Below are positions 25,843 through 33,868 of a stretch of 64,000 nt of DNA, piece after piece. The notes beneath the pieces are model-generated. The model was not told the origin of the DNA. It worked only from the letters and a program-made list of their open reading frames with translations, and did no database searches. Positions within the stretch are counted from its first letter, which is position 1. Every line of letters begins with the position of its first letter. Where the stretch lies: positions 1 to 64,000 of the forward strand of contig DHKO01000054.1 in NCBI GenBank assembly GCA_002404895.1. Reading direction: 5' to 3'. This DNA comes from Treponema sp. UBA4692 (lineage in GTDB: Bacteria; Spirochaetota; Spirochaetia; Treponematales; Treponemataceae). Both the position numbers and the translations under genes were made by a program.

Positions 25843-26466
25843 ATGATTTTAAGAAATTTTGTTGTTTTTGAGGGAATCGACGGAGCGGGAACAAGCACGC
25901 AAATCAAAATGCTTCAAAATCGGGCGGACGCGGACAGATTTTTTTTCACAGCCGAGCCGACAAAAAGCGAAACCGGAAAATTCCTAAGAAAAATGCTCAA
26001 AGGAGATGTGAAACTTGACGTGCGAACTTCCGCATTTTTGTTCGCGGCGGACAGAAGCGAGCATCTTTACGGAAAAGGCGAAGATTCAGGTCTCGTGGAA
26101 AAAGCAGAAAGCGGAAAAATCGTTGTTTCAGACCGCTATCTTTTTTCAAATCTTGCGTATCAGAGCGTAACTTGCGGCGAGGAGCTTCCAAAACTTTTGA
26201 ATTCCGTGTTTCCGCTTCCAGAAATTCTTTTTTTCTTTGAGATAAATCCTGAAATTTCGCTAAAGCGCGTTGACAGCAGGGGCGAGCGTGAAATCTACGA
26301 GCAGCTTGATTATCTCAGAAAAACCGAGAATCAGTACGAAAAAGTAATTTCCGAATACGAATCAAAAAACACAGGAATGAAAATCGTCCGCCTTGACGCA
26401 AGCGAAAGCATTGACGAAGTCTACGAAAAAATCTGCGTTAATCTACAGGAAAAATACGGCCGATAA
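25843..26466 (+). CDS. tmk: Thymidylate kinase (variant P-loop)
   Basis: Tmk phosphorylates dTMP to dTDP. The 207-residue protein has FEGIDGAGTSTQ (9-20), the EPT motif (TAEPTKSETGKFL), the DRY motif (SDRYLFSNLAYQ) and a LID region (DSRGEREIYEQLDYL). In the P-loop the usual lysine of GxDGxGK(S/T)T is Thr17; otherwise the motif is intact. AAGGAAG precedes the ATG. A possible -10 TATAAT lies at 25763-25768, but I see no good -35. The next gene begins 8 bp downstream, so the two are probably co-transcribed. Confidence 0.92.
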   Translation: MILRNFVVFEGIDGAGTSTQIKMLQNRADADRFFFTAEPTKSETGKFLRKMLKGDVKLDVRTSAFLFAADRSEHLYGKGEDSGLVEKAESGKIVVSDRYLFSNLAYQSVTCGEELPKLLNSVFPLPEILFFFEINPEISLKRVDSRGEREIYEQLDYLRKTENQYEKVISEYESKNTGMKIVRLDASESIDEVYEKICVNLQEKYGR

Positions 26467-26474
26467 TCAAAGCG

Positions 26475-27086
26475 ATGAAAAAGATTTTCCGCGCGATTTT
26501 TGCCGCGCTTGTCCTGATTTTTACGGTTTCTCCTGCGTTCTCGTACATGGTCAAATATAAGGAAGATTATTACAAGCTTTTTCACGTGCATTATCAGCAA
26601 TATCCAGACGACGTGATGGAAAACATCTACTGGCTTGAAAAAGCTGTTCAGGCGGATTTCTGCAATCCGCTTTACGCTGGAGTCAAAATCGACAACGAGG
26701 ACGACTGGGAAAAATACCGCTATCTCTTTATGATGCATATAAATCTGAAACTTATTGAGCAGCATTTGCGGCTCGGGCGGACTTACGATAAAAAAACAGC
26801 GAAATTTTACGACGCGCCATGGAAAGATTTGTACATCGAAAACCTAAAAAAAGCGAAGAGCTGCTACGAAGCGGGACTTTACTATTGGCAGGAAGCGAAG
26901 CTTTGGGCGGAAAAAGCGAATGTCGGAAAGTTCAAATTTCTTTTTCTGACGGACATTCAAAACTGGGAAGACGAGCGCGAACGGGTCGGAAACGGAAATC
27001 TTGACTACGACAAAATCCTGAACCGCGAGATTTCAAGAGTCCAGAAAGTGATTGACGACTTTGAGAAAATGGGAGACGGATATTAG
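26475..27086 (+). CDS. Exported protein of unknown function
   Basis: I do not recognise this family. The 203-residue protein has a signal peptide (MKKIFRAIFAALVLIFTVSPAFS, cleavage near 23) and then a soluble, mostly helical, Tyr/Trp/Lys-rich domain (YKEDYYKLFHVHYQQYPDD, AKSCYEAGLYYWQEAKLWA). That helical pattern recalls a TPR-like repeat, but no repeat period is clear. It should be periplasmic or peripherally outer-membrane associated. It starts 8 bp after tmk and ends 58 bp before aroB, so it is likely in the same operon. Confidence 0.75.
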   Translation: MKKIFRAIFAALVLIFTVSPAFSYMVKYKEDYYKLFHVHYQQYPDDVMENIYWLEKAVQADFCNPLYAGVKIDNEDDWEKYRYLFMMHINLKLIEQHLRLGRTYDKKTAKFYDAPWKDLYIENLKKAKSCYEAGLYYWQEAKLWAEKANVGKFKFLFLTDIQNWEDERERVGNGNLDYDKILNREISRVQKVIDDFEKMGDGY

Positions 27087-27144
27087 CGCAATGCGATTCA
27101 AGAATTCAAAAATAAAAATAAAAAAGAAAATATAGAAGGTGACT

Positions 27145-28341
27145 ATGATTTTTGATGAAAAAGATATAATTTATCCGCCGGTGCATCCCGGAACAGACCG
27201 CACTTTTATAAGATTTTACAAAGGCGAGCCAGACTTGAACGCGATTTTTTTCCCGGAGCTTGAAGATGAAAGCCATAAAAACGATTCACGGCCGCAAAGA
27301 GTTTTTGTGACGGACACAAACGTCGCCTCGCTTGAATTTGCAAAGCCTTTCATAAATCTTTTCCGGGGCGAGAATTTCTCACATCTGAAAATCGAGCCGA
27401 ACGAAACTGGAAATCACGGAAAAGACGTTCTCCTGATTTTGGGAAGCGGCGAGCCTTACAAGACAATCGAGTCGGTTCTTGAAATCGTAAAAGCCGCGCT
27501 CGACAACAACGGCCAGAGAACGACAGTTTTTGTCGGAATCGGCGGCGGCGTAATCACCGATATGACGGCATTTGCCGCATCAATCTTCAAGCGCGGAGCG
27601 CACTGCGAGCTTGTTCCGACAACGCTTTTGAGCATGGTTGACGCGGCAATCGGCGGAAAAACCGGCTGCGACTTTGAAAGCTACAAAAATATGATTGGCT
27701 CTTTTTTTCCGGCGCAGAAAATCCACATAATTCCGTCGTTTATCCAGACTCTTCCGCAAAATGAATACAAATCTGGAATGGCGGAAGTCGTAAAAACTGC
27801 GCTGCTCTACTCGCCTGAGCTTTTTGAAAAATTCGAGAAATCTCCTGAAATTTTGACCGAAAGAAAAAATCCTCTTGTTGAAGAGGCAATCAGAATCTGC
27901 GTGAACGCGAAGGCAAAAGTCGTTGAAGAAGATTTGACCGAAAAAAATATCAGAATGCAGCTTAATCTCGGGCACACTTTCGGACACGCTCTTGAAAGCA
28001 TGGCGGGTCTTGGAGTTGTAACTCACGGAGACGGAGTCGCATGGGGAATCGGGCGGGCTGCTGAGCTTTCGAGAAATTTGGGGCTTGCAAGCAACAATTT
28101 TGCGGAGCGCGTAAAAAACTGTCTTGCAAGCTTCGGCTGGGAAACAAAAGCGGTTCATCCTGCAATGAAAGAAAAATATCCGGGCAAGCCAGATTCAGAA
28201 ATCGCTGAAATTTTGTTCAGCGCGATGAAAAAAGACAAGAAAAACAGCTCAAGCCAAGTGCGTTTTGTCTTGCAGGAAGATGTTGGCAAAACAGTAATCA
28301 CAGAAGTTCCAAAAGAAAAAGTTATCGAAGTTTTAAAATGA
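27145..28341 (+). CDS. aroB: 3-dehydroquinate synthase
   Basis: AroB converts DAHP to 3-dehydroquinate, the second step of the shikimate pathway, using NAD+ and a divalent metal. The 398-residue protein has the NAD-binding block GIGGGVITDMTAFAAS, the segment PTTLLSMVDAAIGGKTG with its active-site lysine, and the metal/substrate motif NLGHTFGHALE. The frame opens with GTG at 27139, but AAGG lies 5 nt before the ATG at 27145. The N-terminal 60 residues are longer than in the E. coli enzyme. Its stop overlaps the next ATG by 4 nt. Confidence 0.95.
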   Translation: MIFDEKDIIYPPVHPGTDRTFIRFYKGEPDLNAIFFPELEDESHKNDSRPQRVFVTDTNVASLEFAKPFINLFRGENFSHLKIEPNETGNHGKDVLLILGSGEPYKTIESVLEIVKAALDNNGQRTTVFVGIGGGVITDMTAFAASIFKRGAHCELVPTTLLSMVDAAIGGKTGCDFESYKNMIGSFFPAQKIHIIPSFIQTLPQNEYKSGMAEVVKTALLYSPELFEKFEKSPEILTERKNPLVEEAIRICVNAKAKVVEEDLTEKNIRMQLNLGHTFGHALESMAGLGVVTHGDGVAWGIGRAAELSRNLGLASNNFAERVKNCLASFGWETKAVHPAMKEKYPGKPDSEIAEILFSAMKKDKKNSSSQVRFVLQEDVGKTVITEVPKEKVIEVLK

Positions 28342-29627
28342 CACACGAACATTATTTTGACTGGGCGGCGACAAGCCCCGAAGACAAAGAGATTTTGCGT
28401 GAATCTCTTGAAATTGCGCTGGAAAATTTCGGAAATCCGTCATCGGCGCACGCGGCAGGAAAAGAAGCTAGAAAAATTTTTGAAGAAGCGCGAGAACGTT
28501 CGGCGAAAGCAATCGGCGTAAAGCCGAGCCAGATTTTTTTCACATCCGGCGGAACCGAAAGCGACCACATTCCGCTTCTTTCAGTCTTGAATTCTCCGAT
28601 GATTTCAGAAGGAAAACGCGGCAGAATAATTTTGAGCGCAATCGAGCATCCGGCGTTAAGAGAACAATGCAGCGAACTTAAACATCTCGGTTTTGAAGTC
28701 GTCAGCGTAAATCCTGACAAAAACGGATTCATCTCCGCGCAGGCGATTTCAGAAAAAATAACGCCGGACACGCTTTTCATAACTGTAATGGCGGTGAACA
28801 ACGAGACAGGCTGCATTCAGCCGATTTATGAAATCGCGGACGCAATCACAAAAGCGGCGGCAGGGAAAAGAAAGCCTCATTTTCATGTTGACTGCGTTCA
28901 GGCGGCAGGAAAAATTCCGCTAGATTTAAGCCGAAAAGGAATAGACAGCGCGGCTTTAAGCTCGCATAAAATCTGCGGCCCGCGCGGAATCGGAATTTTG
29001 TATCTCGCGCGTGAAATCCGGCCGTTTTTAACAGGCGGCGGTCAGGAAAACGGAATCCGCTCAGGAACTGAAAACCTTTTTGGAGCAGTCGCATTTTCAA
29101 AATGCCTTGAAAAATATTACATTTCCGGCAAATTCAACGCTGATAAAAACATATGCGAAGGCTTCGAACGGACTGAAATCAAAAACGGCGCAAAAAAAGC
29201 CGAAACAGGAAACGCGCCTGACGAAATCGCAGCATACGAAAGATTTTTGGTGCAAAAAAAATGGACAGAAGATTTTATCTCAAAACTTTCCAGTCTCAAA
29301 AATTGTGTTCTTGTACCAGAAATTCGTTCGAATCTTGATGATGAAGTTCAAGACAAATTTTCGCCGTGGGTTTTGCAGGCGGCTTTCAAAGGAATTCCTG
29401 GAAACGTTATGGTTCGCGCGCTTGATGCAAAGGGATTTTTTATCTCGACCGGCTCGGCTTGCTCGTCAAAAAAACAAAGCCGCCCGATTCTCGCCGCAAT
29501 GAACGCGAGCCGTGAAGTTCAGGACAGCGCAGTTCGGTTCAGTTTCGGGCCGCTCACAACAGAAAAGGCAATGAACGAGCTTTTCGGGGCTGTAAAAGAG
29601 ATTTATCAGACTTTCAATGTTGAGTAA
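28338..29627 (+). CDS. Cysteine desulfurase, NifS/IscS family
   Basis: These PLP enzymes release sulfur from cysteine as a persulfide for Fe-S clusters or thio-modified tRNA. The 429-residue protein has YFDWAATSP at the start, the TSGGTESDH substrate segment, the PLP lysine K211 in SSHKICGPRG, and the catalytic cysteine C375 in STGSACSSKK. An unusual 45-residue insertion (about 260-305, rich in Lys, Glu and Asn) lies in the small-domain region. The ATG overlaps the aroB stop, implying coupling. No Fe-S scaffold or thiouridylase gene is adjacent, so IscS, SufS and NifS roles cannot be separated. Confidence 0.9.
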   Translation: MTHEHYFDWAATSPEDKEILRESLEIALENFGNPSSAHAAGKEARKIFEEARERSAKAIGVKPSQIFFTSGGTESDHIPLLSVLNSPMISEGKRGRIILSAIEHPALREQCSELKHLGFEVVSVNPDKNGFISAQAISEKITPDTLFITVMAVNNETGCIQPIYEIADAITKAAAGKRKPHFHVDCVQAAGKIPLDLSRKGIDSAALSSHKICGPRGIGILYLAREIRPFLTGGGQENGIRSGTENLFGAVAFSKCLEKYYISGKFNADKNICEGFERTEIKNGAKKAETGNAPDEIAAYERFLVQKKWTEDFISKLSSLKNCVLVPEIRSNLDDEVQDKFSPWVLQAAFKGIPGNVMVRALDAKGFFISTGSACSSKKQSRPILAAMNASREVQDSAVRFSFGPLTTEKAMNELFGAVKEIYQTFNVE

Positions 29628-29630
29628 ATC

Positions 29631-29659
29631 TTGAATCAAAACTTGCGATACGATAGAAT
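29631..29659 (+). promoter_or_regulatory. Promoter of the PUR-domain gene
   Basis: TTGAAT (29631-29636), a 17-nt spacer and TAGAAT (29654-29659) lie 42 bp before the ATG at 29702. The -35 begins 3 bp after the cysteine desulfurase stop, so this gene probably has its own transcript. Confidence 0.6.
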
Positions 29660-29701
29660 TACTAAATAATTTTTATTCGCATTTTCTAAGGAAGGATGAC
29701 T

Positions 29702-30127
29702 ATGGGCATTCGTGGAGAACTCTTTACGACTCAGGTTCTGCTGGACAACCGCACTTATTTTTTTAACGTCAAGGAAAACAGGGTTGGCGATGTATTTTTG
29801 CAGATTGTAGAAAGCAAGAAAGGCGATGGCGCGGATTTCGACCGTCATCAGATTTCGATTTTTGCGGAAGATATGCAGAAAGTTCTTGCAGGTCTTGATG
29901 ATTCGCTCAAATTCATTGAAAAAGACCGCAAGGAAAAAGCAAAGCTCCGCGCAGAAAAGAAAGCAGCAAAAGAAGCAAAATACGGCTTTGGCGGAGACAA
30001 GAAAATCATCAGAAAGATTGGAAGAGAGCCAGACGGAATCAAGCGCACTGGAAAAGTAATTCACATCAAGTCAAAGAAATCGGACGACACAGGCTCAACT
30101 CCTTCAGCTTCTTCTGTCGAGCAGTAA
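29702..30127 (+). CDS. PUR-family nucleic-acid-binding protein (BpuR-like, DUF3276)
   Basis: The N-terminal 85 residues (MGIRGELFTTQVLLDNRTYF, FNVKENRVGDVFLQIVESKK, FDRHQISIFAEDM) match the PUR fold typified by Borrelia BpuR, which binds DNA and RNA and regulates gene expression. The 141-residue protein also has a C-terminal tail (about 90-141) of Lys/Ala/Glu and Ser, absent from the short Borrelia protein. An upstream ATG six bases earlier is too close to the AAGGAAGG site; the ATG at 29702 sits 6 nt from it. It has its own promoter and terminator, so it is monocistronic. Confidence 0.88.
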   Translation: MGIRGELFTTQVLLDNRTYFFNVKENRVGDVFLQIVESKKGDGADFDRHQISIFAEDMQKVLAGLDDSLKFIEKDRKEKAKLRAEKKAAKEAKYGFGGDKKIIRKIGREPDGIKRTGKVIHIKSKKSDDTGSTPSASSVEQ

Positions 30128-30162
30128 AGTTTTTTGGGATTTTCATTTAAATCTAAAGACAG

Positions 30163-30190
30163 CGCACCGTTTTTTCGGTGCGTTTTTTTT
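30163..30190 (+). terminator. Rho-independent terminator of the PUR-domain gene
   Basis: CGCACCG (30163-30169) pairs with CGGTGCG (30176-30182) around a T6 loop, followed by eight T residues. It lies 35 bp after the stop codon and before the convergent rnhB. Confidence 0.9.
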
Positions 30191-30263
30191 CAATTGCCAT
30201 ATAAATGTCAGAATACAAAAAGGCAGAAAGATTTTTTCAAACTGAAAACTTCTGCAAGATTTT

Positions 30264-30881
30264 TTAATATTTGAAAGAAAGCCGCTGAATTGGGCTTGGT
30301 CCAAATTTCAGGCAGGCTTCCTTGTGGGCTTTTGTCGGGTAGCCCTTGTGCTTTGCGTAGCCGTATCCAGGATAAATTTTGTCGTATTCGAGCATCATCT
30401 TGTCGCGCTCAACTTTTGCGATAATGCTCGCCGCCATAACTTCAGGATATTTTCCGTCAGCTTTCGGCTTGCATCTTACTTTGCATGGAACTTTCGGGCA
30501 GCTCGTTCCGTCGGTTATCGCCGAAATAAATTCGTCAAGATTTTCATCTTCCGCGATTTCCGCAAATTCTCCGCCCTGAACTTTCAGCCATTCAGGAAGT
30601 TTCGATTTCATCATCTCATATGCGATTTTCATTGCGTACATTGAAGCCTGAAGAATATTGATTTTGTCGATTGTCTCATGGTCAACAATTCCTATTCCCC
30701 AGCACGATTTTTCCATTATGATTTTTTCCGCCGCATCGCGTTTTTTTTCAGAAAGTTTTTTTGAGTCATTTAAAATCTCAACAGGAAAATCTTTTGGAAG
30801 AATCACAGCTCCGGCAGTAACAGGACCTGCGAGAGGTCCCCTGCCCGCCTCGTCAAATCCGCAAACAAGTGAAATTTTCAT
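30264..30881 (-). CDS. rnhB: Ribonuclease HII
   Basis: RNase HII cuts RNA in RNA-DNA hybrids and removes misincorporated ribonucleotides. The 205-residue protein shows the catalytic DEAGRGP motif (10-16), LNDSKKLSEKKR, and a C-terminal segment YGYAKHKGYPTKAHKEACLK typical of bacterial RNase HII. A central insertion of about 30 residues (near 100-135, GGEFAEIAEDENLDEFISAI) is unusual. GAAGGA inside the end of the upstream gene serves as its ribosome-binding site; the ATG is 1 nt after that stop. Confidence 0.95.
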   Translation of the reverse strand: MKISLVCGFDEAGRGPLAGPVTAGAVILPKDFPVEILNDSKKLSEKKRDAAEKIIMEKSCWGIGIVDHETIDKINILQASMYAMKIAYEMMKSKLPEWLKVQGGEFAEIAEDENLDEFISAITDGTSCPKVPCKVRCKPKADGKYPEVMAASIIAKVERDKMMLEYDKIYPGYGYAKHKGYPTKAHKEACLKFGPSPIQRLSFKY

Positions 30882-30882
30882 C

Positions 30883-33198
30883 TTAAAATCCTTCCTCGAT
30901 ATTTTCAGAATCTTCTATTATTAAAGTTTTTTGGTCTTTATAAATCGACTTGACTCCGCGTTTTTTCTCGTCGAAATCGGCTGAAAATTTGTTTTTGCTC
31001 ATTTTTAAGTTTGAAGATTCAGCCTCGACAATTCTTCCGATATGCCCCGAAACAGCGCAAGCGGAATTTTTTAAGTCAAGACGCGACTTTGAAACGCTCG
31101 CCGCAACGGAAGTTTCCGCTTTTGCCGCAAAAGTTGATTTTTCTGAGGATATTTCAGAAGAAATTGCGGAAAGCACGCAGGCGTAAGATGAAGCCTGGCA
31201 CACCAAATTCGACGACAAGAAATTCAGCATTGACTTTTCAGAACTTATCAGAATGCCGTTTTCGCTGAAATTTCCGAAAATCTGGCAACCGTTGAATTCA
31301 GCAGCGGAATTTTCAAGCACAATCATCCTTGAATCTGAATTTTCTGTCTTGAAAAAAGATTTTTGAATATAGCAGTTTGCAAACGAAATGCTCGAATTCT
31401 TCACGGTCAAAAAAGATTCAGGCGAAAAAGTTATTTTTGAACGCGGGTCGCCTGTTCCTGTAAACGCGCAGTTCGACAAAATCTCGGTGTTTTTTCCGAT
31501 TACAAAATTTCCTGACACGTAAAAATGAGAAAAATCAGAACTGTTTATCACTTTTAAAATTTGCGCAAGATTATTGAACGGCCGGTTCTTGCTTCCGTCA
31601 GAATTTTCTCCAGAAAATCCAAAATCGATAAAATAATTGAACTCGTCAATTATGAGCTTGTACTCAGAAATCGAGCTTTTGTTTCCAGCCTTGTCAACTG
31701 CGAACGCGGCAATCTTATAGAAAACTGCGGATTTTTTCCCAGAGCGAAGCTTTATTTTCTTGAAGTTGTAAGGCTTGAAATTTGAAAGCTTCACATCAAG
31801 CTCAGGAGAATCTTCGCTGTAAGTTCCTGCCGAAAGCTCGTTCGGTCCTGAAATCGCATAATAAATTTTCGACTCGTCCTCAGCCTCGATTTTCAGCTCG
31901 ACATCGGAACGCACATAAAATCCTTTTTCATCCGCATTGAAAACCGGCGGAAGCGGAGGCTGCTTGTCAATTTCATATTCGGAAAACAATTTTCCCTGAA
32001 AAACGCCGTCATAAAAAATTCCAAACTCGGCTTTTCCAGAAATTGAGTCGCCATCAAAAGTGTCAAAAATCACCTGAGCATAAAGAGAGTCGTTTTTGTC
32101 GTTTTCACTTTTTTCTCCGAGCCCGTCAGAAATTATCTGCATTTTGTAATTGTCATCGCCTTTAAGCGTAAAATACGCGGCTCCGTCCTCATAAAATTTC
32201 TCAAGCTCAGGCTTTGGCGGCAAGACAAAAGTTTTTACAGGATTTCCTTTTTCATAAGCCACGCTTTGCCAGCGGATTGTGTGCGGCCGGCTCCGCTCCA
32301 AGAAAACCGGCTCTTTTGACGCAGACCAAATTCCATCGTCTATGCTCCAAATAAAATTTTTCCTGTTAAACTGGAAAGTGAACCAGTCCTTGATTTCAAA
32401 AGGAACATTTTCATCAGAATTTATTTGGGAGAAAATTCGCTCAGAAGTTTTTCCGCGCAAGCTGATTATAAAACGCCATTCTTGTTTTCCGTCCGTAACA
32501 GTGCATGGAATCAGGCGGGAAAGGCAGTTTTCAGGCGACACAGAAAGTTCTGTTCCGCTGATAAAAGGCTTTTCTCCGTTTCCGAGAGAAAATTTCAAGC
32601 CAGAAGGAATTTTCAGCGAAACCGAGCCGGAACACAAAATCATCTCGTTTTTCAAGATTTTTTTTATAAACGCGGATTTTTCAGAATTCTCATCAAAAGA
32701 ATTTGAATTTTCCTGAACGCTGTATTTTATCTCGTAGCGTTCGATGTTTTTTGAAGCAGAATTTTCTAAAAATGAATCTGACTGAAAAGACGAATCGGAA
32801 AGATTAGAAGAATCCGATAAATCAAAATGACCGGAATTTTTGTCAAAACTGTTTTCTGAATCTTCATCTAAAAAATTATCATTGAAATCTCCAGAAATGT
32901 TTTCAGTAGAATCAAGCGAATCATCAGGCTTCAGCAAAACCGCGATTTTCAAGTCAATCTTGCCGCTTAAGTCAATCAAAACCGGGCTGTCGTAGGCAAA
33001 TCCATATTCAAGCGGATTTGAAGCCTCGCCCGACGAAGAAAAGGAATAAAAAGCTTCCTCGCCGGGATTTAATTCAATCGCCAAAAACTGCTTGTTCGCA
33101 AAATCTCCATCAACAGGCGAAATTATCCGCTGTTGATTTTGGCAAAACAATGAGAAGCTCAGCAGAAAAAACAGTAAAAAGGCGAAAAAGTTTTTCAA
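30883..33198 (-). CDS. Large secreted protein with C-terminal beta-helix-like region
   Basis: I do not recognise a named family. The 771-residue protein has a signal peptide (MKNFFAFLLFFLLSFSLF, cleavage near 19); the following Cys is not in a good lipobox. A Ser/Asp/Asn-rich linker lies at about 110-175. Middle beta-rich segments with DKQPPLPPVF and AVDKAGNKSSISEYKL resemble Ig-like or chitobiase-type domains. The C-terminal 250 residues (FGFSGENSDGSKNRPFNNL onward) resemble a right-handed parallel beta-helix of the DUF1565/pectate-lyase-like type. It should be surface or periplasmic. Its start overlaps the phosphoribosyltransferase stop by 4 nt, and its 3' end carries the rnhB ribosome-binding site. 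Confidence 0.75.
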   Translation of the reverse strand: MKNFFAFLLFFLLSFSLFCQNQQRIISPVDGDFANKQFLAIELNPGEEAFYSFSSSGEASNPLEYGFAYDSPVLIDLSGKIDLKIAVLLKPDDSLDSTENISGDFNDNFLDEDSENSFDKNSGHFDLSDSSNLSDSSFQSDSFLENSASKNIERYEIKYSVQENSNSFDENSEKSAFIKKILKNEMILCSGSVSLKIPSGLKFSLGNGEKPFISGTELSVSPENCLSRLIPCTVTDGKQEWRFIISLRGKTSERIFSQINSDENVPFEIKDWFTFQFNRKNFIWSIDDGIWSASKEPVFLERSRPHTIRWQSVAYEKGNPVKTFVLPPKPELEKFYEDGAAYFTLKGDDNYKMQIISDGLGEKSENDKNDSLYAQVIFDTFDGDSISGKAEFGIFYDGVFQGKLFSEYEIDKQPPLPPVFNADEKGFYVRSDVELKIEAEDESKIYYAISGPNELSAGTYSEDSPELDVKLSNFKPYNFKKIKLRSGKKSAVFYKIAAFAVDKAGNKSSISEYKLIIDEFNYFIDFGFSGENSDGSKNRPFNNLAQILKVINSSDFSHFYVSGNFVIGKNTEILSNCAFTGTGDPRSKITFSPESFLTVKNSSISFANCYIQKSFFKTENSDSRMIVLENSAAEFNGCQIFGNFSENGILISSEKSMLNFLSSNLVCQASSYACVLSAISSEISSEKSTFAAKAETSVAASVSKSRLDLKNSACAVSGHIGRIVEAESSNLKMSKNKFSADFDEKKRGVKSIYKDQKTLIIEDSENIEEGF

Positions 33199-33791
33199 AT
33201 TACTTCATCAAGAACGGCGCGCAGTTCAGGATCTTCCTTATAATAATGTTCTTCAAGCTCTTCTTTTGAAAGTCCGACAAGCTCGTGGCTGCAATAATGA
33301 ATCCAGCGGTCTTCCTCCGGCTTTGAAATGTCGAATTTCCGGCACCAGTAGTCAGGCTTAATCGGAAGAGTCTCCTTGTTCGTGAAATTTTTGTAATCGT
33401 GGACAACTACTTTTATGTCTTTTCTTGGAACGCCCTTGCTCAAAAGATAATTCACGAGATAATTCAAAGTGCGGCCTGTGTCAAAAATGTCGTCAATCAA
33501 AAGAATTTTGTCTCCCTGACGAAGATAATCAGGCGAGTAAGTCCAGCCGTCAATTCTGATTTCATCGTGGGCGCGGATATCTGTGTAGGAACGCGCGACA
33601 ACCGCAGCGTAAAGAACCGGCTTTTTGCCTTTCAACGCGAGCTTAAAATATTCGCTGATAACGTTTCCCATGTAAGCTCCGCCCCGAAGCGGAACATAAA
33701 TAATATCTGGAATAAATCCGTCGTGATAAATCTTGCTTGCGAGCTTTAAAGCGTCATTTCTAACCGTTTCGTATGGCAAAAATTCTTTCAT
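33195..33791 (-). CDS. Purine-type phosphoribosyltransferase
   Basis: The 198-residue protein has the type I PRTase fold. It carries a PRPP-binding loop ILLIDDIFDTGRT (96-108), an N-terminal PRGG-like block YVPLRGGAYMG (32-42) and a hood segment near RSYTDIR. It probably salvages hypoxanthine, guanine or xanthine; the exact base is not readable from sequence. GAGGAA precedes the ATG. It heads a three-gene run with a secreted protein and rnhB, and is divergent from the next gene. Confidence 0.85.
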   Translation of the reverse strand: MKEFLPYETVRNDALKLASKIYHDGFIPDIIYVPLRGGAYMGNVISEYFKLALKGKKPVLYAAVVARSYTDIRAHDEIRIDGWTYSPDYLRQGDKILLIDDIFDTGRTLNYLVNYLLSKGVPRKDIKVVVHDYKNFTNKETLPIKPDYWCRKFDISKPEEDRWIHYCSHELVGLSKEELEEHYYKEDPELRAVLDEVI

Positions 33792-33868
33792 ATTATTTCC
33801 TCAAAATTGATTATCTTTATATAATAAACTGAATTCAAATTCATAGCAAATATGCGGCGAGGAAAATT

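Noticed and set aside
33792..33868. Divergent promoters between the phosphoribosyltransferase and the 613-residue gene
   Set aside because: TATAAT-like strings occur on both strands but neither has a -35 hexamer at a suitable distance, so no confident call is made.
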